A stretch of 64,000 nt of DNA from positions 1,612,001 to 1,676,000 of the forward strand of contig NZ_JBPWQE010000001.1 of the NCBI RefSeq assembly GCF_051811025.1. The letters run 5' to 3'. Source of the DNA: Tardiphaga sp051811025 (GTDB lineage Bacteria > Pseudomonadota > Alphaproteobacteria > Rhizobiales > Xanthobacteraceae). This document shows, one piece after another, positions 42,918-52,473 of this stretch (the stretch's first letter is position 1; each line of letters begins with the position of its first letter). The notes beneath the pieces were generated by a model. That model did not search any database. It saw only the letters and a list, made by a program, of their open reading frames with translations, and was not told where the DNA came from. The position numbers and the translations under genes are program-made.

Positions 42918-44441
42918 ATGGCTCCATCTCCCGTCATTCGTCTGCACGACAACGACGCCGTACTGATCGCGCGCACCACGCTGCTGCCCGGTATCGAGGT
43001 GACGACAGGCGTCGTGACGTCGGAACGCATTCCCGCTGGCCACAAAGTTGCGATCCGCCCGATCGCCAAGGGCGAGGAAATCCGCCGTTATGGCCAGATC
43101 ATCGGTTTCGCCACCCAGGCCATTGCGCCCGGCCAGCACGTGCACACGCAGAATTGCGGCATGGAGGATTTCGATCGTGACTATGCTTACGGCGTCGACG
43201 TCAAACCGACACCGAATTTCGATCTGCCGGCGAGCTTCATGGGCATCCGCCGCAGCGACGGCCGCGTGGCCACCCGCAATTATATCGGCATCCTCACCTC
43301 GGTGAATTGCAGCGCCCATGTGGCCAGCATGGTTGCCGACGTGTTCAAGAAGAACCCGTTCACCGGCCACAATCCACTGGCTGACTATCCCAATGTCGAC
43401 GGCGTTGTTGCGCTCACCCACAAGACTGGCTGCGGCATGACGCAGGACGAACCGCTGACGCTGCTGCGGCGAACGCTCGGCGGCTATGCGCGCCACGTGA
43501 ATTTCTCCCATGTGGTCGTGCTGGGGCTCGGCTGTGAGGTCAACCAGATCGGCGGCCTGATGCAGGAGCAGAAACTCGCCGGCCGATTACGCGAGATGCA
43601 GATCCAGGAGATTGGCGGCACCCGCAAGACCACCGAAGCCGGCGTCGCCTTCGTCAATGAAGTCCTCGCCGATGCAAATAAAGTGACGCGCGAGGAAGTC
43701 TCTGCCAGCGAGTTGACGGTGGCCCTGCAATGCGGCGGCTCCGATGGCTATTCCGGTATCTCGGCCAATCCGGCGCTCGGCGCGGCGAGCGATCTGCTGG
43801 TACGCCATGGCGGCACCGTGGTGCTGTCGGAAACGCCGGAGACCTATGGCGCCGAACATCTGCTGACGCGCCGCGCGGTGTCGCGCGAGGTTGGCGAGAA
43901 GCTGGTCGGGCTGATGCGCTGGTGGGACGCCTATTGCGAACGCGAAGGCGCCGAGATGAACGCCAATCCAAGCCCCGGCAACAAGGCCGGCGGTCTCACG
44001 ACGATTCTGGAGAAATCATTGGGCGCGATGGCCAAGGCCGGCTCGACTAATCTCGTCGACGTGCTGAACTATGCCGAGACGATTACCAAGAAGGGTTTTG
44101 TGTTCATGGACACGCCCGGTTACGACCCTGTCGCTGCGACAGGGCAGGTCGCCGGCGGCGCCAATCTCGTCTGCTTCACCACCGGCCGCGGTTCTGTGTT
44201 CGGCTGCAAGCCGGCACCGTCCATCAAGCTCGCCACCAACACGCCGATGTTCAAGCGCATGGAAGAGGACATGGACATCAATTGCGGGACCATCCTCGAT
44301 GGCGACGAGACGGTGCAGGAATGTGGCCAGCGCATTTTCGAGCTGATGCTCAAGACTGCGTCCGGCGCGCCGACCAAGAGCGAAAGCTTCGATTTCGGCG
44401 GCGCGGAGTTCGCGCCCTGGGTGCTCGGCGCGACGATGTGA
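42918..44441 (+). CDS. UxaA-family (altronate-type) hydro-lyase
   Basis: 507 residues. The N-terminal SAF domain (about 1-95, VIRLHDNDAVLIARTTLLPG) is followed by the large C-terminal domain: GIRRSDGRVATRNYIGILTSVNCSAHV, HKTGCGM, LGLGCEVNQI, ALQCGGSDGYSGISANPALG and VFGCKPAPSIKLATNT. The cysteines fit the metal site of the family. Members dehydrate sugar acids (altronate, galactarate) or split sulfolactate when encoded as two subunits. This is the single-chain form. ATG 42918 has GAGGAAA upstream. With the nearby HpaI-family aldolase, Ldh2-type enzyme and Tat-type TctC protein it suggests a sugar-acid route. The substrate is unassigned. Confidence 0.9.
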   Translation: MAPSPVIRLHDNDAVLIARTTLLPGIEVTTGVVTSERIPAGHKVAIRPIAKGEEIRRYGQIIGFATQAIAPGQHVHTQNCGMEDFDRDYAYGVDVKPTPNFDLPASFMGIRRSDGRVATRNYIGILTSVNCSAHVASMVADVFKKNPFTGHNPLADYPNVDGVVALTHKTGCGMTQDEPLTLLRRTLGGYARHVNFSHVVVLGLGCEVNQIGGLMQEQKLAGRLREMQIQEIGGTRKTTEAGVAFVNEVLADANKVTREEVSASELTVALQCGGSDGYSGISANPALGAASDLLVRHGGTVVLSETPETYGAEHLLTRRAVSREVGEKLVGLMRWWDAYCEREGAEMNANPSPGNKAGGLTTILEKSLGAMAKAGSTNLVDVLNYAETITKKGFVFMDTPGYDPVAATGQVAGGANLVCFTTGRGSVFGCKPAPSIKLATNTPMFKRMEEDMDINCGTILDGDETVQECGQRIFELMLKTASGAPTKSESFDFGGAEFAPWVLGATM

Positions 44442-44543
44442 GTGATATACGCCCTCACATCAGGCACATCGTGCCCGTTGTTAGAGCTTGATCCCTGGCA
44501 CCTCCGGTGTTCTGCTTAAAAAAGCTGCTGGAGTTGCGCCACT

Positions 44544-47500
44544 GTGTCGATCTTCGTCGCACTGAACCACGTCACCCATTACAAATATGATCGGCCTATC
44601 ACGCTGGGGCCGCAGACCATCCGGCTGCGACCCGCGCCGCATGCGCGCACGCCGATCCTGAGCTATTCACTGAAGGTCACGCCGACCAATCACTTCGTGA
44701 ACTGGCAGCAGGATCCGCAGGGCAACTGGCTGGCGCGTTTTGTCTTTCCCGAGCCGGCAACCGAGTTGAAGATCGAGGTCGACTTCACCGCGGAAATGAC
44801 GGTGATCAATCCGTTCGACTTCTTCGTCGAGCCCTATGCCGAAACATTTCCCTTCGCCTATACCGACGACCTGAAGAGCGAACTCGCGCCCTATCTGGCG
44901 ACGACCGAACCGGGGCCGCGCTTCATGGCCTATATGGCGGAGATCGCCCGGGAAGCACCGAATACGGTGAACTTCCTCGTCGACCTCAATGCGAGCCTGC
45001 GCGAGAAGGTCAACTATATCATCCGCATGGAGCCCGGCGTGCAGACGCCGGAAGAGACGCTGCTGTCCGGCGCCGGCTCGTGCCGCGATAGCGCGTGGCT
45101 CCTGATCGAGACGCTGCGCCATCTCGGTCTCGCCGCGCGTTTCGTCTCCGGCTATCTCATCCAGTTGCGGCCCGACATCGATCCGATCGAAGGGCCGCCC
45201 GAGGTCGAAGCGGACTTCACGGATCTGCACGCCTGGGCCGAAGTCTATATCCCCGGCGCCGGCTGGGTCGGCTTCGATGCGACGTCAGGCATGCTGACAG
45301 GTGAGGGACATGTCCCCGTAGCGGCCACGCCGCATTTCCGGTCGGCGGCGCCGATCTCCGGCATGGCCGGCTTTGCCGAAGTCGAGTTCGCGTTCGCGAT
45401 GGGCGTCAAACGTATTCGCGAGGCGCCGCGGATCACAAAGCCGTTCTCGGATGAATCCTGGGCCAGGCTCGACGCACTCGGCGAGAAGGTCGATGCCGAT
45501 CTGAAAGCCCACGACGTGCGCCTGACCATGGGCGGCGAGCCGACCTTCGTCTCCGTCGATGACATGGAATCGCCGGAGTGGAATACGGCCGCCGTCGGTC
45601 CCACCAAGCGCGGCCTCGGCGACGATCTGATCCGCCGGCTGCGCACGCGTTTCGCGCCCGGTGGCCTGATGCATTACGGGCAAGGCAAATGGTATCCCGG
45701 CGAAAGCCTGCCGCGCTGGGCGTTCGGCCTGTATTGGCGCAAGGATGGCGTGCCGATCTGGAAGAACGACGCGCTGATCTCACGGATCGAAGGTCCGCGC
45801 AGCGCCGATATCGGCGGAGCCGAGCGTTTTGCCGAAGGCACCGCGCGGCGGCTTGGCCTGCCGAAGGACTATGTCATCCCGGCCTTCGAGGATCCCGTCT
45901 TTTGGGAGCAGAAGGAATCGAACCTGCCGAACAATGTCGTGCCCGGCGACTCCAAGCTTCCCGACCCGGAAGAACGCTCGCGGATGGCGCGGGTCTTCGA
46001 ACATGGACTCGACAGGCCGAAGGGGTTCGTGCTGCCGATCCAGCGCTGGAATGCGGAGACGGCCGCTGACAGGCGCTGGCGTTCCGAGCGCTGGAAGCTG
46101 CGCCGTGGCAACCTGTTCCTGACACCCGGCGATTCACCGATGGGCCTGCGGCTGCCGTTGTCGTCGCTGCCGCACCTCACCGAAGAGGAATATCCGTTCA
46201 TCGTCGAGCAGGATCCGCTGGAGCCGCGCGGCGACATGCCGGTGTTCGACGAAATCGCGTCTGCGGAAAACCAGCCAGCCGCGCAATACGTCCAGGAGCA
46301 GCAGATTCGTTCCGGCGGTGTACGCACGGCGATGTCGATTGAAATTCGCGACGGCATTCTCTGTGCCTTCATGCCGCCGGTCGAGAAGTTTGAAGATTAT
46401 CTCGAACTGGTGACGGCGCTGGAGGCGACGGCCGAAGAACTGCAGATGCAGGTACATGTCGAAGGCTATCCGCCGCCGTTCGATCCGCGCGTCGAGGTTA
46501 TCAAGGTGACGCCCGATCCCGGCGTGCTGGAGATCAACATCCACCCCGCCTCGAGCTGGCGCGAAGCCGTCGATACCACGACATTTCTCTATGAAGAGGC
46601 CGCGAAGACACGGCTCGGCGCCAACAAGTTTCTGCTCGATGGTCGTCACACCGGCACCGGTGGCGGCAATCACGTCGTGGTCGGCGGCAGCTCGCCGGCG
46701 GATTCGCCGTTCCTGCGTCGGCCGGATCTATTGAAAAGCCTCGTGCTGTACTGGCAGCGCCATCCGTCGCTGTCCTATCTGTTCTCCGGCATGTTCATCG
46801 GCCCGACCAGTCAGGCCCCGCGCATCGACGAAGCGCGGCATGATGGTCTCTATGAATTGGAGATCGCACTGGCGCAGGTGCCACCACCCGGCGAGAAGGC
46901 GCCGCTGTGGCTGGTGGATCGGCTGTTCCGGCACATCCTCGTCGACATCACCGGCAACACCCATCGCGCCGAAATCTGCATCGACAAACTCTATTCGCCC
47001 GACGGCACCACGGGTCGCCTCGGTCTCGTCGAATTCCGCGCGCTTGAGATGCCGCCCGATCCGCGGATGTCGCTGGCGCAGCAACTGTTGATCCGCGCGC
47101 TGATCGCCAAGATGTGGCGCGCCCCGCAGGACGGCAAATTCGTGCGCTGGGGCACCGCGCTGCATGATCGTTTCATGCTGCCGCATTTCCTCTGGGAGGA
47201 TTTCCAGGACGTACTCACCGAACTCGGCCGCTCCGGCTACGAATTCTCCAGGGAATGGTTCGAGGCGCAGCTCGAATTCCGCTTTCCTGTGTTCGGCCAT
47301 GTCACCTATGGCGGCGTGACGCTCGAAGTCCGGCAGGCGCTGGAGCCCTGGCATGTGCTGGGCGAAGAAGGCTCGGCCGGCGGCACCGTGCGCTATGTCG
47401 ATTCCTCGGTGGAGCGGCTGCAATTGAAGGCCAACGGTTTCACGCCGGGCCGGCACATCATTACCTGCAATGGCCGGGCGCTGCCGATGACTGACACCGG

Positions 47501-47831
47501 CCGGGCCGGCGAGGTCGTCGCGGGCGTCCGCTTCAAGGCCTGGCAGCCAGCCTCCGGTCTGCATCCGACGATTCCGGTCCATGCGCCGCTGGTCTTCGAC
47601 ATTTATGACAGCTGGAATCGGCGATCGCTCGGCGGTTGCGTCTATCATGTGGCGCATCCCGGAGGACGCAATTACGAGACAAAGCCGGTCAATGCCTACG
47701 AGGCGGAAGCCCGCCGGCTGGCCCGGTTCGAGGAGATCGGCCACACGCCCGGCGAAATCGCCCCGCCAAGGGCAGAACGCACACTTGAATTTCCATTGAC
47801 CCTCGACTTGCGAACGCCTCTCCTGCATTGA
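44544..47831 (+). CDS. Transglutaminase-like protein with C-terminal DUF2126
   Basis: 1095 residues, starting at GTG 44544. An N-terminal bacterial transglutaminase domain occupies about 1-270 (ALNHVTHYKYDRPITLGPQTIRL) with the catalytic triad Cys180 (GAGSCRDSAWL), His229 (TDLHAWAEVY) and Asp245 (GFDATSG). The remaining 800 residues are the large DUF2126 module (MGGEPTFVSVDDMESPEWN, RTGTGGGNHVVVGGSSPADSPF-type segment, KMWRAPQDGKF). It is cytoplasmic by lack of a signal. The next two genes encode an ATP-grasp/alpha-E protein and a second transglutaminase, the arrangement predicted by comparative genomics to make and cleave a peptide-like product. No biochemical function is established to my knowledge. 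Confidence 0.9.
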   Translation: MSIFVALNHVTHYKYDRPITLGPQTIRLRPAPHARTPILSYSLKVTPTNHFVNWQQDPQGNWLARFVFPEPATELKIEVDFTAEMTVINPFDFFVEPYAETFPFAYTDDLKSELAPYLATTEPGPRFMAYMAEIAREAPNTVNFLVDLNASLREKVNYIIRMEPGVQTPEETLLSGAGSCRDSAWLLIETLRHLGLAARFVSGYLIQLRPDIDPIEGPPEVEADFTDLHAWAEVYIPGAGWVGFDATSGMLTGEGHVPVAATPHFRSAAPISGMAGFAEVEFAFAMGVKRIREAPRITKPFSDESWARLDALGEKVDADLKAHDVRLTMGGEPTFVSVDDMESPEWNTAAVGPTKRGLGDDLIRRLRTRFAPGGLMHYGQGKWYPGESLPRWAFGLYWRKDGVPIWKNDALISRIEGPRSADIGGAERFAEGTARRLGLPKDYVIPAFEDPVFWEQKESNLPNNVVPGDSKLPDPEERSRMARVFEHGLDRPKGFVLPIQRWNAETAADRRWRSERWKLRRGNLFLTPGDSPMGLRLPLSSLPHLTEEEYPFIVEQDPLEPRGDMPVFDEIASAENQPAAQYVQEQQIRSGGVRTAMSIEIRDGILCAFMPPVEKFEDYLELVTALEATAEELQMQVHVEGYPPPFDPRVEVIKVTPDPGVLEINIHPASSWREAVDTTTFLYEEAAKTRLGANKFLLDGRHTGTGGGNHVVVGGSSPADSPFLRRPDLLKSLVLYWQRHPSLSYLFSGMFIGPTSQAPRIDEARHDGLYELEIALAQVPPPGEKAPLWLVDRLFRHILVDITGNTHRAEICIDKLYSPDGTTGRLGLVEFRALEMPPDPRMSLAQQLLIRALIAKMWRAPQDGKFVRWGTALHDRFMLPHFLWEDFQDVLTELGRSGYEFSREWFEAQLEFRFPVFGHVTYGGVTLEVRQALEPWHVLGEEGSAGGTVRYVDSSVERLQLKANGFTPGRHIITCNGRALPMTDTGRAGEVVAGVRFKAWQPASGLHPTIPVHAPLVFDIYDSWNRRSLGGCVYHVAHPGGRNYETKPVNAYEAEARRLARFEEIGHTPGEIAPPRAERTLEFPLTLDLRTPLLH

Positions 47832-47862
47832 GAATGCAGGCAGTTTGGGCTGGAGAGTCGGA

Positions 47863-50370
47863 ATGACGGGACAGGCCGGTCAGGGGAAAAAGCCCCGTCC
47901 GGGACATCGTAAAGTCGCGCAATGGACCCGCGACTACGAGCGGCTGCCCGGAATTTCCGACGAATTCATTGCCCAGGACGGCACTCCCCGTGAGGTCTGG
48001 ACCCGATTTTTCGACGCCTTCGCGGCACTCGCGCCGGCGGATGTCGAACGCCGTTTCGGCTCGGCCGACCGTCACCTCCGCGAAGCCGGGGTCAGTTACC
48101 GGGCGCCGGGCGAAATCGCCGACCGGATCTGGCCGCTCAGCCATGTGCCGTTGCTGATCGACGAATCCGAATGGCAGCAGATTTCAGCGGCAGTTACGCA
48201 GCGCGCGGAGTTGCTGGAGAAGATCCTTGGCGATCTCTATGGCGATGCCAGCCTCGTCGCATCCGGCGCGATCCCGGCGGCGGCGATTGCCGGCAGTTCG
48301 GAATATCTGCGGGCGATGCGCGGCGTGAAACCGCCCGGTGGCCGTTACCTCAACGTCTATGCGGCCGATCTCGGCCGCGGTCCCGATGGCCGCTGGTGGG
48401 TGCTCGGCGATCGCACGCAGGCGCCGTCCGGCATGGGCTATGCGCTGGAAAATCGACTGGTGCTGTCGCGCGCCTTCACCGATCTCTACAAGTCGATGAA
48501 TGTCGAGCGCGTCGCGCCGTTCTTCGAAGCGTTTCGCGACAGCCTGCGCGCCTCGGCCGACCGCGATGAACCGCGTGTGGGCCTGTTGTCACCGGGGCCG
48601 TTCAGCGAGACCTATTTCGAACACGCGACATTGGCGCGCTATCTCGGCTTCCTGCTTGTCGAAGGCGATGACCTCGCAGTGTCCGGCGACCGCGTGCATA
48701 TCCGCACTGTGGCCGGCTTGAAGCGCCTTGATGTGCTGCTGCGCCGCGTGGATGCCAATTCGCTCGACCCGCTGGAGCTCGATGCGTCGTCGCAACTCGG
48801 TGTGCCCGGGCTGATCGATGTTGTCAGAAAGAATGGCGTCGTTGTCGCCAACATGCCCGGCTCCGGCGTTATGGAAGCGCGCGCGCTTTTGGGTTTTCTG
48901 CCAAGCTTGAGCCGGAAGCTGCTCGGCGAACCACTGAAGATGCCGCATATCGCCACCTGGTGGTGCGGTCAGAAATCGGCGCGCGAGGAAGTGCTGGCGC
49001 GGCTCGACGACTTCGCCATCGAAGGCGCTTATGGCAGCGCAGTTCCGGGCTTCCCTGGTCACACGCCGGTACTGCCGTCGCAACTCTCACCCGACGAACG
49101 CGAGCGTCTGAAAGCGGCGATCGCCAATCGCGGCGTCGACTATGTTGGGCAGGAGCTGGTGCAACTCTCGACCACGCCGGTCTGGGACAACGGCCGGCTC
49201 GCGCCGCGTCCGTTCGTATTGCGCGTGTTCGCGGCGGCGACGCCGGACGGCTGGACCATCATGCCCGGTGGCTTTTGCCGGATCGCCGACCAGCCCGATG
49301 CGCGCGCCGTGTCCATGGGCGCGGGCGCACGCGCCGCCGACGTCTGGGTGGTTGCCGACAAGGCCGTCCCTGCCTCGACGCTGCTGCCGGCCGTCGACAA
49401 TGTGCGCATCCGCCGCATCGCCGGCTGGGTGCCGAGCCGCGCCGCCGACAATCTGTTCTGGCTCGGGCGCTATCTTGAACGCGCCGAGTCCACGCTGCGT
49501 CTGATCCGTGCACTCAGCGTGCCGCAGCGCGATCCCGGCAAGGGCGGCGCCACCGCGCTGCAATCGATCGAGCGCATCCACCGCATGCTGATGACCTGGG
49601 GCGCAACATCGCTGACATCACGTTCGCAGCCGGCGAAGGTCGCCGCGCAAGCCTTGCAGAGCGAGCAGCAGTTTGGCTCAGCGCTATCGCTGGTGCGCTC
49701 CGCATTGCGGACGGCGACTTCGCTGCGCGAACGACTGTCGCCGGACGCCTGGCAGGTCATCACGGAGATGGCTGAGCGGCTTGCGCATGAAGTCGAAGAT
49801 GACGATGACGTCGTCAGTGCGGCGGAGCTGACCTTGCAGGAACTGGCGAGTTTCGCCGGTCTCGCGCAGGAAAACATGAACCGTGCTGCCGGCTGGCGTT
49901 TCCTCGAAATGGGACGCCGTGCCGAACGCGCGATCAACACCACGCGCTTTGCGCGGCAATTCGCGTGTGACGAGGCGACGAGCGACGATCTCGACATCCT
50001 GCTGACGCTGGTGGATTGCCAGATTACCTATCGCTCGCGTTATCTGGTCGGCCCGCTATTGGCACCGGTCCGTGATCTTGTGGTGCTCGATCCGTATAAT
50101 CCACGCTCGGTGGCGTTCCAGGTCTCGGCACTGAACGATCACATCGCCAGCCTGCCGACGCTGAAGGAAAACGGCCTGATGGAACGGCCGCAGCGGCTGG
50201 CGGTGGCGCTGCGTTCGTCGCTGGTCACTGGCGAGGCATCCGAGATCCACACCAAATCGCTGTTCGCGCTGGAGCAGGATTTGCTGACGCTGGCGGATTC
50301 CATCGGCCTGCATTACTTCCCGCACGGCGCCAGCGCATCGCGTCCTGAAAAGCTCACGGGGCTGGCGTGA
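47863..50370 (+). CDS. Circularly permuted ATP-grasp protein fused to an alpha-E domain
   Basis: About 835 residues from ATG 47863 (GGAG upstream; an earlier TTG at 47845 is unlikely). The first 480 or so are the circularly permuted ATP-grasp type 2 domain (DUF404/DUF407): VPLLIDESEWQQISAAVTQRAELLEKILGDLYG, RYLNVYAADLGRGPDGRWWVLGDRTQAPSGMGYALENR and YVGQELVQLSTTPVWD. Residues about 510-820 are the helical alpha-E domain (WVPSRAADNLFWLGRYLERAESTLRLI). ATP-grasp enzymes join a carboxylate to an amine, so a peptide ligase is inferred, and alpha-E may form the acceptor or a helix-bundle partner. Its stop overlaps the start of the second transglutaminase gene (GTGA). Confidence 0.92.
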   Translation: MTGQAGQGKKPRPGHRKVAQWTRDYERLPGISDEFIAQDGTPREVWTRFFDAFAALAPADVERRFGSADRHLREAGVSYRAPGEIADRIWPLSHVPLLIDESEWQQISAAVTQRAELLEKILGDLYGDASLVASGAIPAAAIAGSSEYLRAMRGVKPPGGRYLNVYAADLGRGPDGRWWVLGDRTQAPSGMGYALENRLVLSRAFTDLYKSMNVERVAPFFEAFRDSLRASADRDEPRVGLLSPGPFSETYFEHATLARYLGFLLVEGDDLAVSGDRVHIRTVAGLKRLDVLLRRVDANSLDPLELDASSQLGVPGLIDVVRKNGVVVANMPGSGVMEARALLGFLPSLSRKLLGEPLKMPHIATWWCGQKSAREEVLARLDDFAIEGAYGSAVPGFPGHTPVLPSQLSPDERERLKAAIANRGVDYVGQELVQLSTTPVWDNGRLAPRPFVLRVFAAATPDGWTIMPGGFCRIADQPDARAVSMGAGARAADVWVVADKAVPASTLLPAVDNVRIRRIAGWVPSRAADNLFWLGRYLERAESTLRLIRALSVPQRDPGKGGATALQSIERIHRMLMTWGATSLTSRSQPAKVAAQALQSEQQFGSALSLVRSALRTATSLRERLSPDAWQVITEMAERLAHEVEDDDDVVSAAELTLQELASFAGLAQENMNRAAGWRFLEMGRRAERAINTTRFARQFACDEATSDDLDILLTLVDCQITYRSRYLVGPLLAPVRDLVVLDPYNPRSVAFQVSALNDHIASLPTLKENGLMERPQRLAVALRSSLVTGEASEIHTKSLFALEQDLLTLADSIGLHYFPHGASASRPEKLTGLA

Positions 50371-51245
50371 TCTACGAAATCCGCCATGTCACGACCTATA
50401 GCTATGAAAGCCCGGTGAGCTATGCGCGCTGCTCGCTGCGGCTGCAGCCCAATAGCAGCGCCGGTCAGCAACTGGTCTCGCACAGCGTTGATATCAAACC
50501 GCTGCCGGCGGCCCGCGCCATGCGGATGGATTTCTTCGGCACACCGACGGAAAGCGTGCTGATTGAAACCCCGCACAAGATGCTACGCATCGACAGCCGG
50601 TCGCGGGTCTATGTCGAGCGTTTCGCACCGGGGCGCGGCGACGACAGCCCTTCCTGGGAGAGCGTCCGCGAGGCGGCGTTCGATTCCAGCGACCTCAGCG
50701 GTGCCTCGCCGATCGGCTACGTCTTCGCCAGTCCGCTGGTGCCGATCATCGATGCCGTCACGGACTACGCAGCGATGAGCTTCACCGAAGGTCGCGGCAT
50801 TCTAGCCGGCGCTGTCGATCTGATGCATCGCATCCGTACCGAGTTCAAATATGATCCGAAGGCAACGGTGATCTCGACGCCGTTGCAGGAGGTGCTGGAT
50901 AAGCGCCATGGCGTCTGTCAGGACTTCGCGCATATCATGATTGCGGGTATGCGCGGCCTCGGCCTGCCTGCGGCCTATGTGAGCGGCTATCTGCGTACCA
51001 TTCCCCCGCCGGGCAAGGAGCGCCTGCAGGGCGCCGACGCAACTCATGCCTGGGTGTCGGTCTGGTGTGGTGAAGAACTCGGCTGGATCGGCTTCGATCC
51101 CACCAATGACATCCTGGTCGAGAACGACCACATCGTGCTGGCGATCGGCCGCGATTTCTCCGACGTGTCGCCGGTCGATGGCGTGATCGTCGGTGCACGC
51201 AGGCAGAAGCTCGCCGTTGCCGTCGATGTGCTGTTGCTGGAATGA
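50367..51245 (+). CDS. Transglutaminase-family cysteine peptidase-like protein
   Basis: 292 residues starting at GTG 50367 inside the previous stop. An N-terminal beta domain (IYEIRHVTTYSYESPVSYARC) precedes the transglutaminase core with Cys184 (HGVCQDFAHIMIAGMRGLGLPAAYVSGYL), His227 (ATHAWVSVW) and Asp244 (IGFDPTND). Close relatives cluster with the permuted ATP-grasp and alpha-E proteins, as here, and probably act as peptidases or ligases on the same product. It ends overlapping the next flavoprotein gene by 4 bases (ATGA), so four proteins may be made from one transcript. Confidence 0.92.
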   Translation: MIYEIRHVTTYSYESPVSYARCSLRLQPNSSAGQQLVSHSVDIKPLPAARAMRMDFFGTPTESVLIETPHKMLRIDSRSRVYVERFAPGRGDDSPSWESVREAAFDSSDLSGASPIGYVFASPLVPIIDAVTDYAAMSFTEGRGILAGAVDLMHRIRTEFKYDPKATVISTPLQEVLDKRHGVCQDFAHIMIAGMRGLGLPAAYVSGYLRTIPPPGKERLQGADATHAWVSVWCGEELGWIGFDPTNDILVENDHIVLAIGRDFSDVSPVDGVIVGARRQKLAVAVDVLLLE

Positions 51246-52441
51246 CCATCGTCCGTCGCGCGCATAACACGGCCGATGTCATCATCCTCGGCGCCGGTGC
51301 GGCTGGCCTGATGTGCGCCGGCATCGCGGGGCAACGCGGTCGCTCGGTGATGGTCCTGGAGCAGGCGAGGGCGCCGGGCGAAAAGATCCGCATCTCCGGC
51401 GGCGGGCGCTGCAATTTCACCAACCTGCATACGACGCCGGCGAATTTCCTGTCGCAGAATCCGCAATTCTGCAAATCGGCGCTGAAGGGATTCACCCAGC
51501 AGGACTTCATCGCGCTGGTCGAGAAATACCGCATCGCCTATCACGAGAAGACGCGCGGGCAGCTGTTCTGCGATGGCTCCTCACAACAGATCATCGACAT
51601 GCTGTTGGAGGAAAATCGTTCAGGCAGCGTGCAGATGCGTCTCGGCGTCGGCATTCTCGGCGTGACGAAGAACGAGAGCGGCTTCATTGTCGCCACCGAT
51701 CAGGGCGAATATCGCAGCCAGTCGCTGGTTGTTGCCACCGGCGGTCCGTCGATTCCGAAAATGGGCGCCAGCGCCTTCGGCTACAAGCTGGCACAGCAGT
51801 TCGGGCTCAAGATGATCGCGCCGCGCGCCGCGCTGGTACCGCTGACCTTCGACGTTGCGGCGCTTGCGCAATTCAAGGACCTCGCCGGCGTTGCCGTCGA
51901 CGCCGTGGTCAGCGTCGGCAAGACCAAATTCGACGAGGCGCTGCTGTTCACCCATCGCGGCCTTAGCGGACCGGCAATCCTGCAGATTTCGTCCTATTGG
52001 CGAGACGGGCTCGACGTCGTCATCGACATGGCGCCGACGCGCGATGTGCTCGCTGCCCTGAAGGATGCACGCCGCGAACGGCCCCGGCAGGAACTGGCGA
52101 CCGTGCTCGGCGATCTCCTGCCGAAGCGACTAGCCCAGATGATCGCCGACAAGATCGCCGGTCCGCCGCGGCTGGCGGATTTTTCGGACAAGCTTCTGGC
52201 GTCGGTGGCGGCGGCGGTGAAGGAATGGCGCGTGCGGCCGAACGGCACCGAGGGCTATCGCACCGCCGAGGTTACGCTCGGAGGTGTCGACACAACTGAA
52301 CTGTCATCCAAGACCTTCGAATCCACAGCCGTGCCTGGCCTCTATTTCATCGGCGAAGTCATTGATGTCACCGGCCATCTCGGTGGTTTCAATTTCCAGT
52401 GGGCGTGGTCGTCCGGCGTCGCTGCGGGCCGGCACGTCTAG
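51242..52441 (+). CDS. BaiN/RdsA-family FAD-dependent oxidoreductase (HI0933-like)
   Basis: 399 residues. The FAD-binding motif DVIILGAGAAGLMCAGIAG is at about 13-31, and the diagnostic GEKIRISGGGRCNFTN follows near 50-65, along with VVATGGPSIPKMGASAFGYKLA and the C-terminal GEVIDVTGHLGGFNFQWAWSSG. The family includes the bile-acid reductase BaiN, but most members are uncharacterised. It overlaps the second transglutaminase gene by 4 bases, so it is translationally coupled to that system. This may be coincidental operon growth or a real link. No substrate can be assigned. Confidence 0.9.
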   Translation: MTIVRRAHNTADVIILGAGAAGLMCAGIAGQRGRSVMVLEQARAPGEKIRISGGGRCNFTNLHTTPANFLSQNPQFCKSALKGFTQQDFIALVEKYRIAYHEKTRGQLFCDGSSQQIIDMLLEENRSGSVQMRLGVGILGVTKNESGFIVATDQGEYRSQSLVVATGGPSIPKMGASAFGYKLAQQFGLKMIAPRAALVPLTFDVAALAQFKDLAGVAVDAVVSVGKTKFDEALLFTHRGLSGPAILQISSYWRDGLDVVIDMAPTRDVLAALKDARRERPRQELATVLGDLLPKRLAQMIADKIAGPPRLADFSDKLLASVAAAVKEWRVRPNGTEGYRTAEVTLGGVDTTELSSKTFESTAVPGLYFIGEVIDVTGHLGGFNFQWAWSSGVAAGRHV

Positions 52442-52473
52442 ACAGCCTCCGGCGAATATCCAACAATCCGGCC

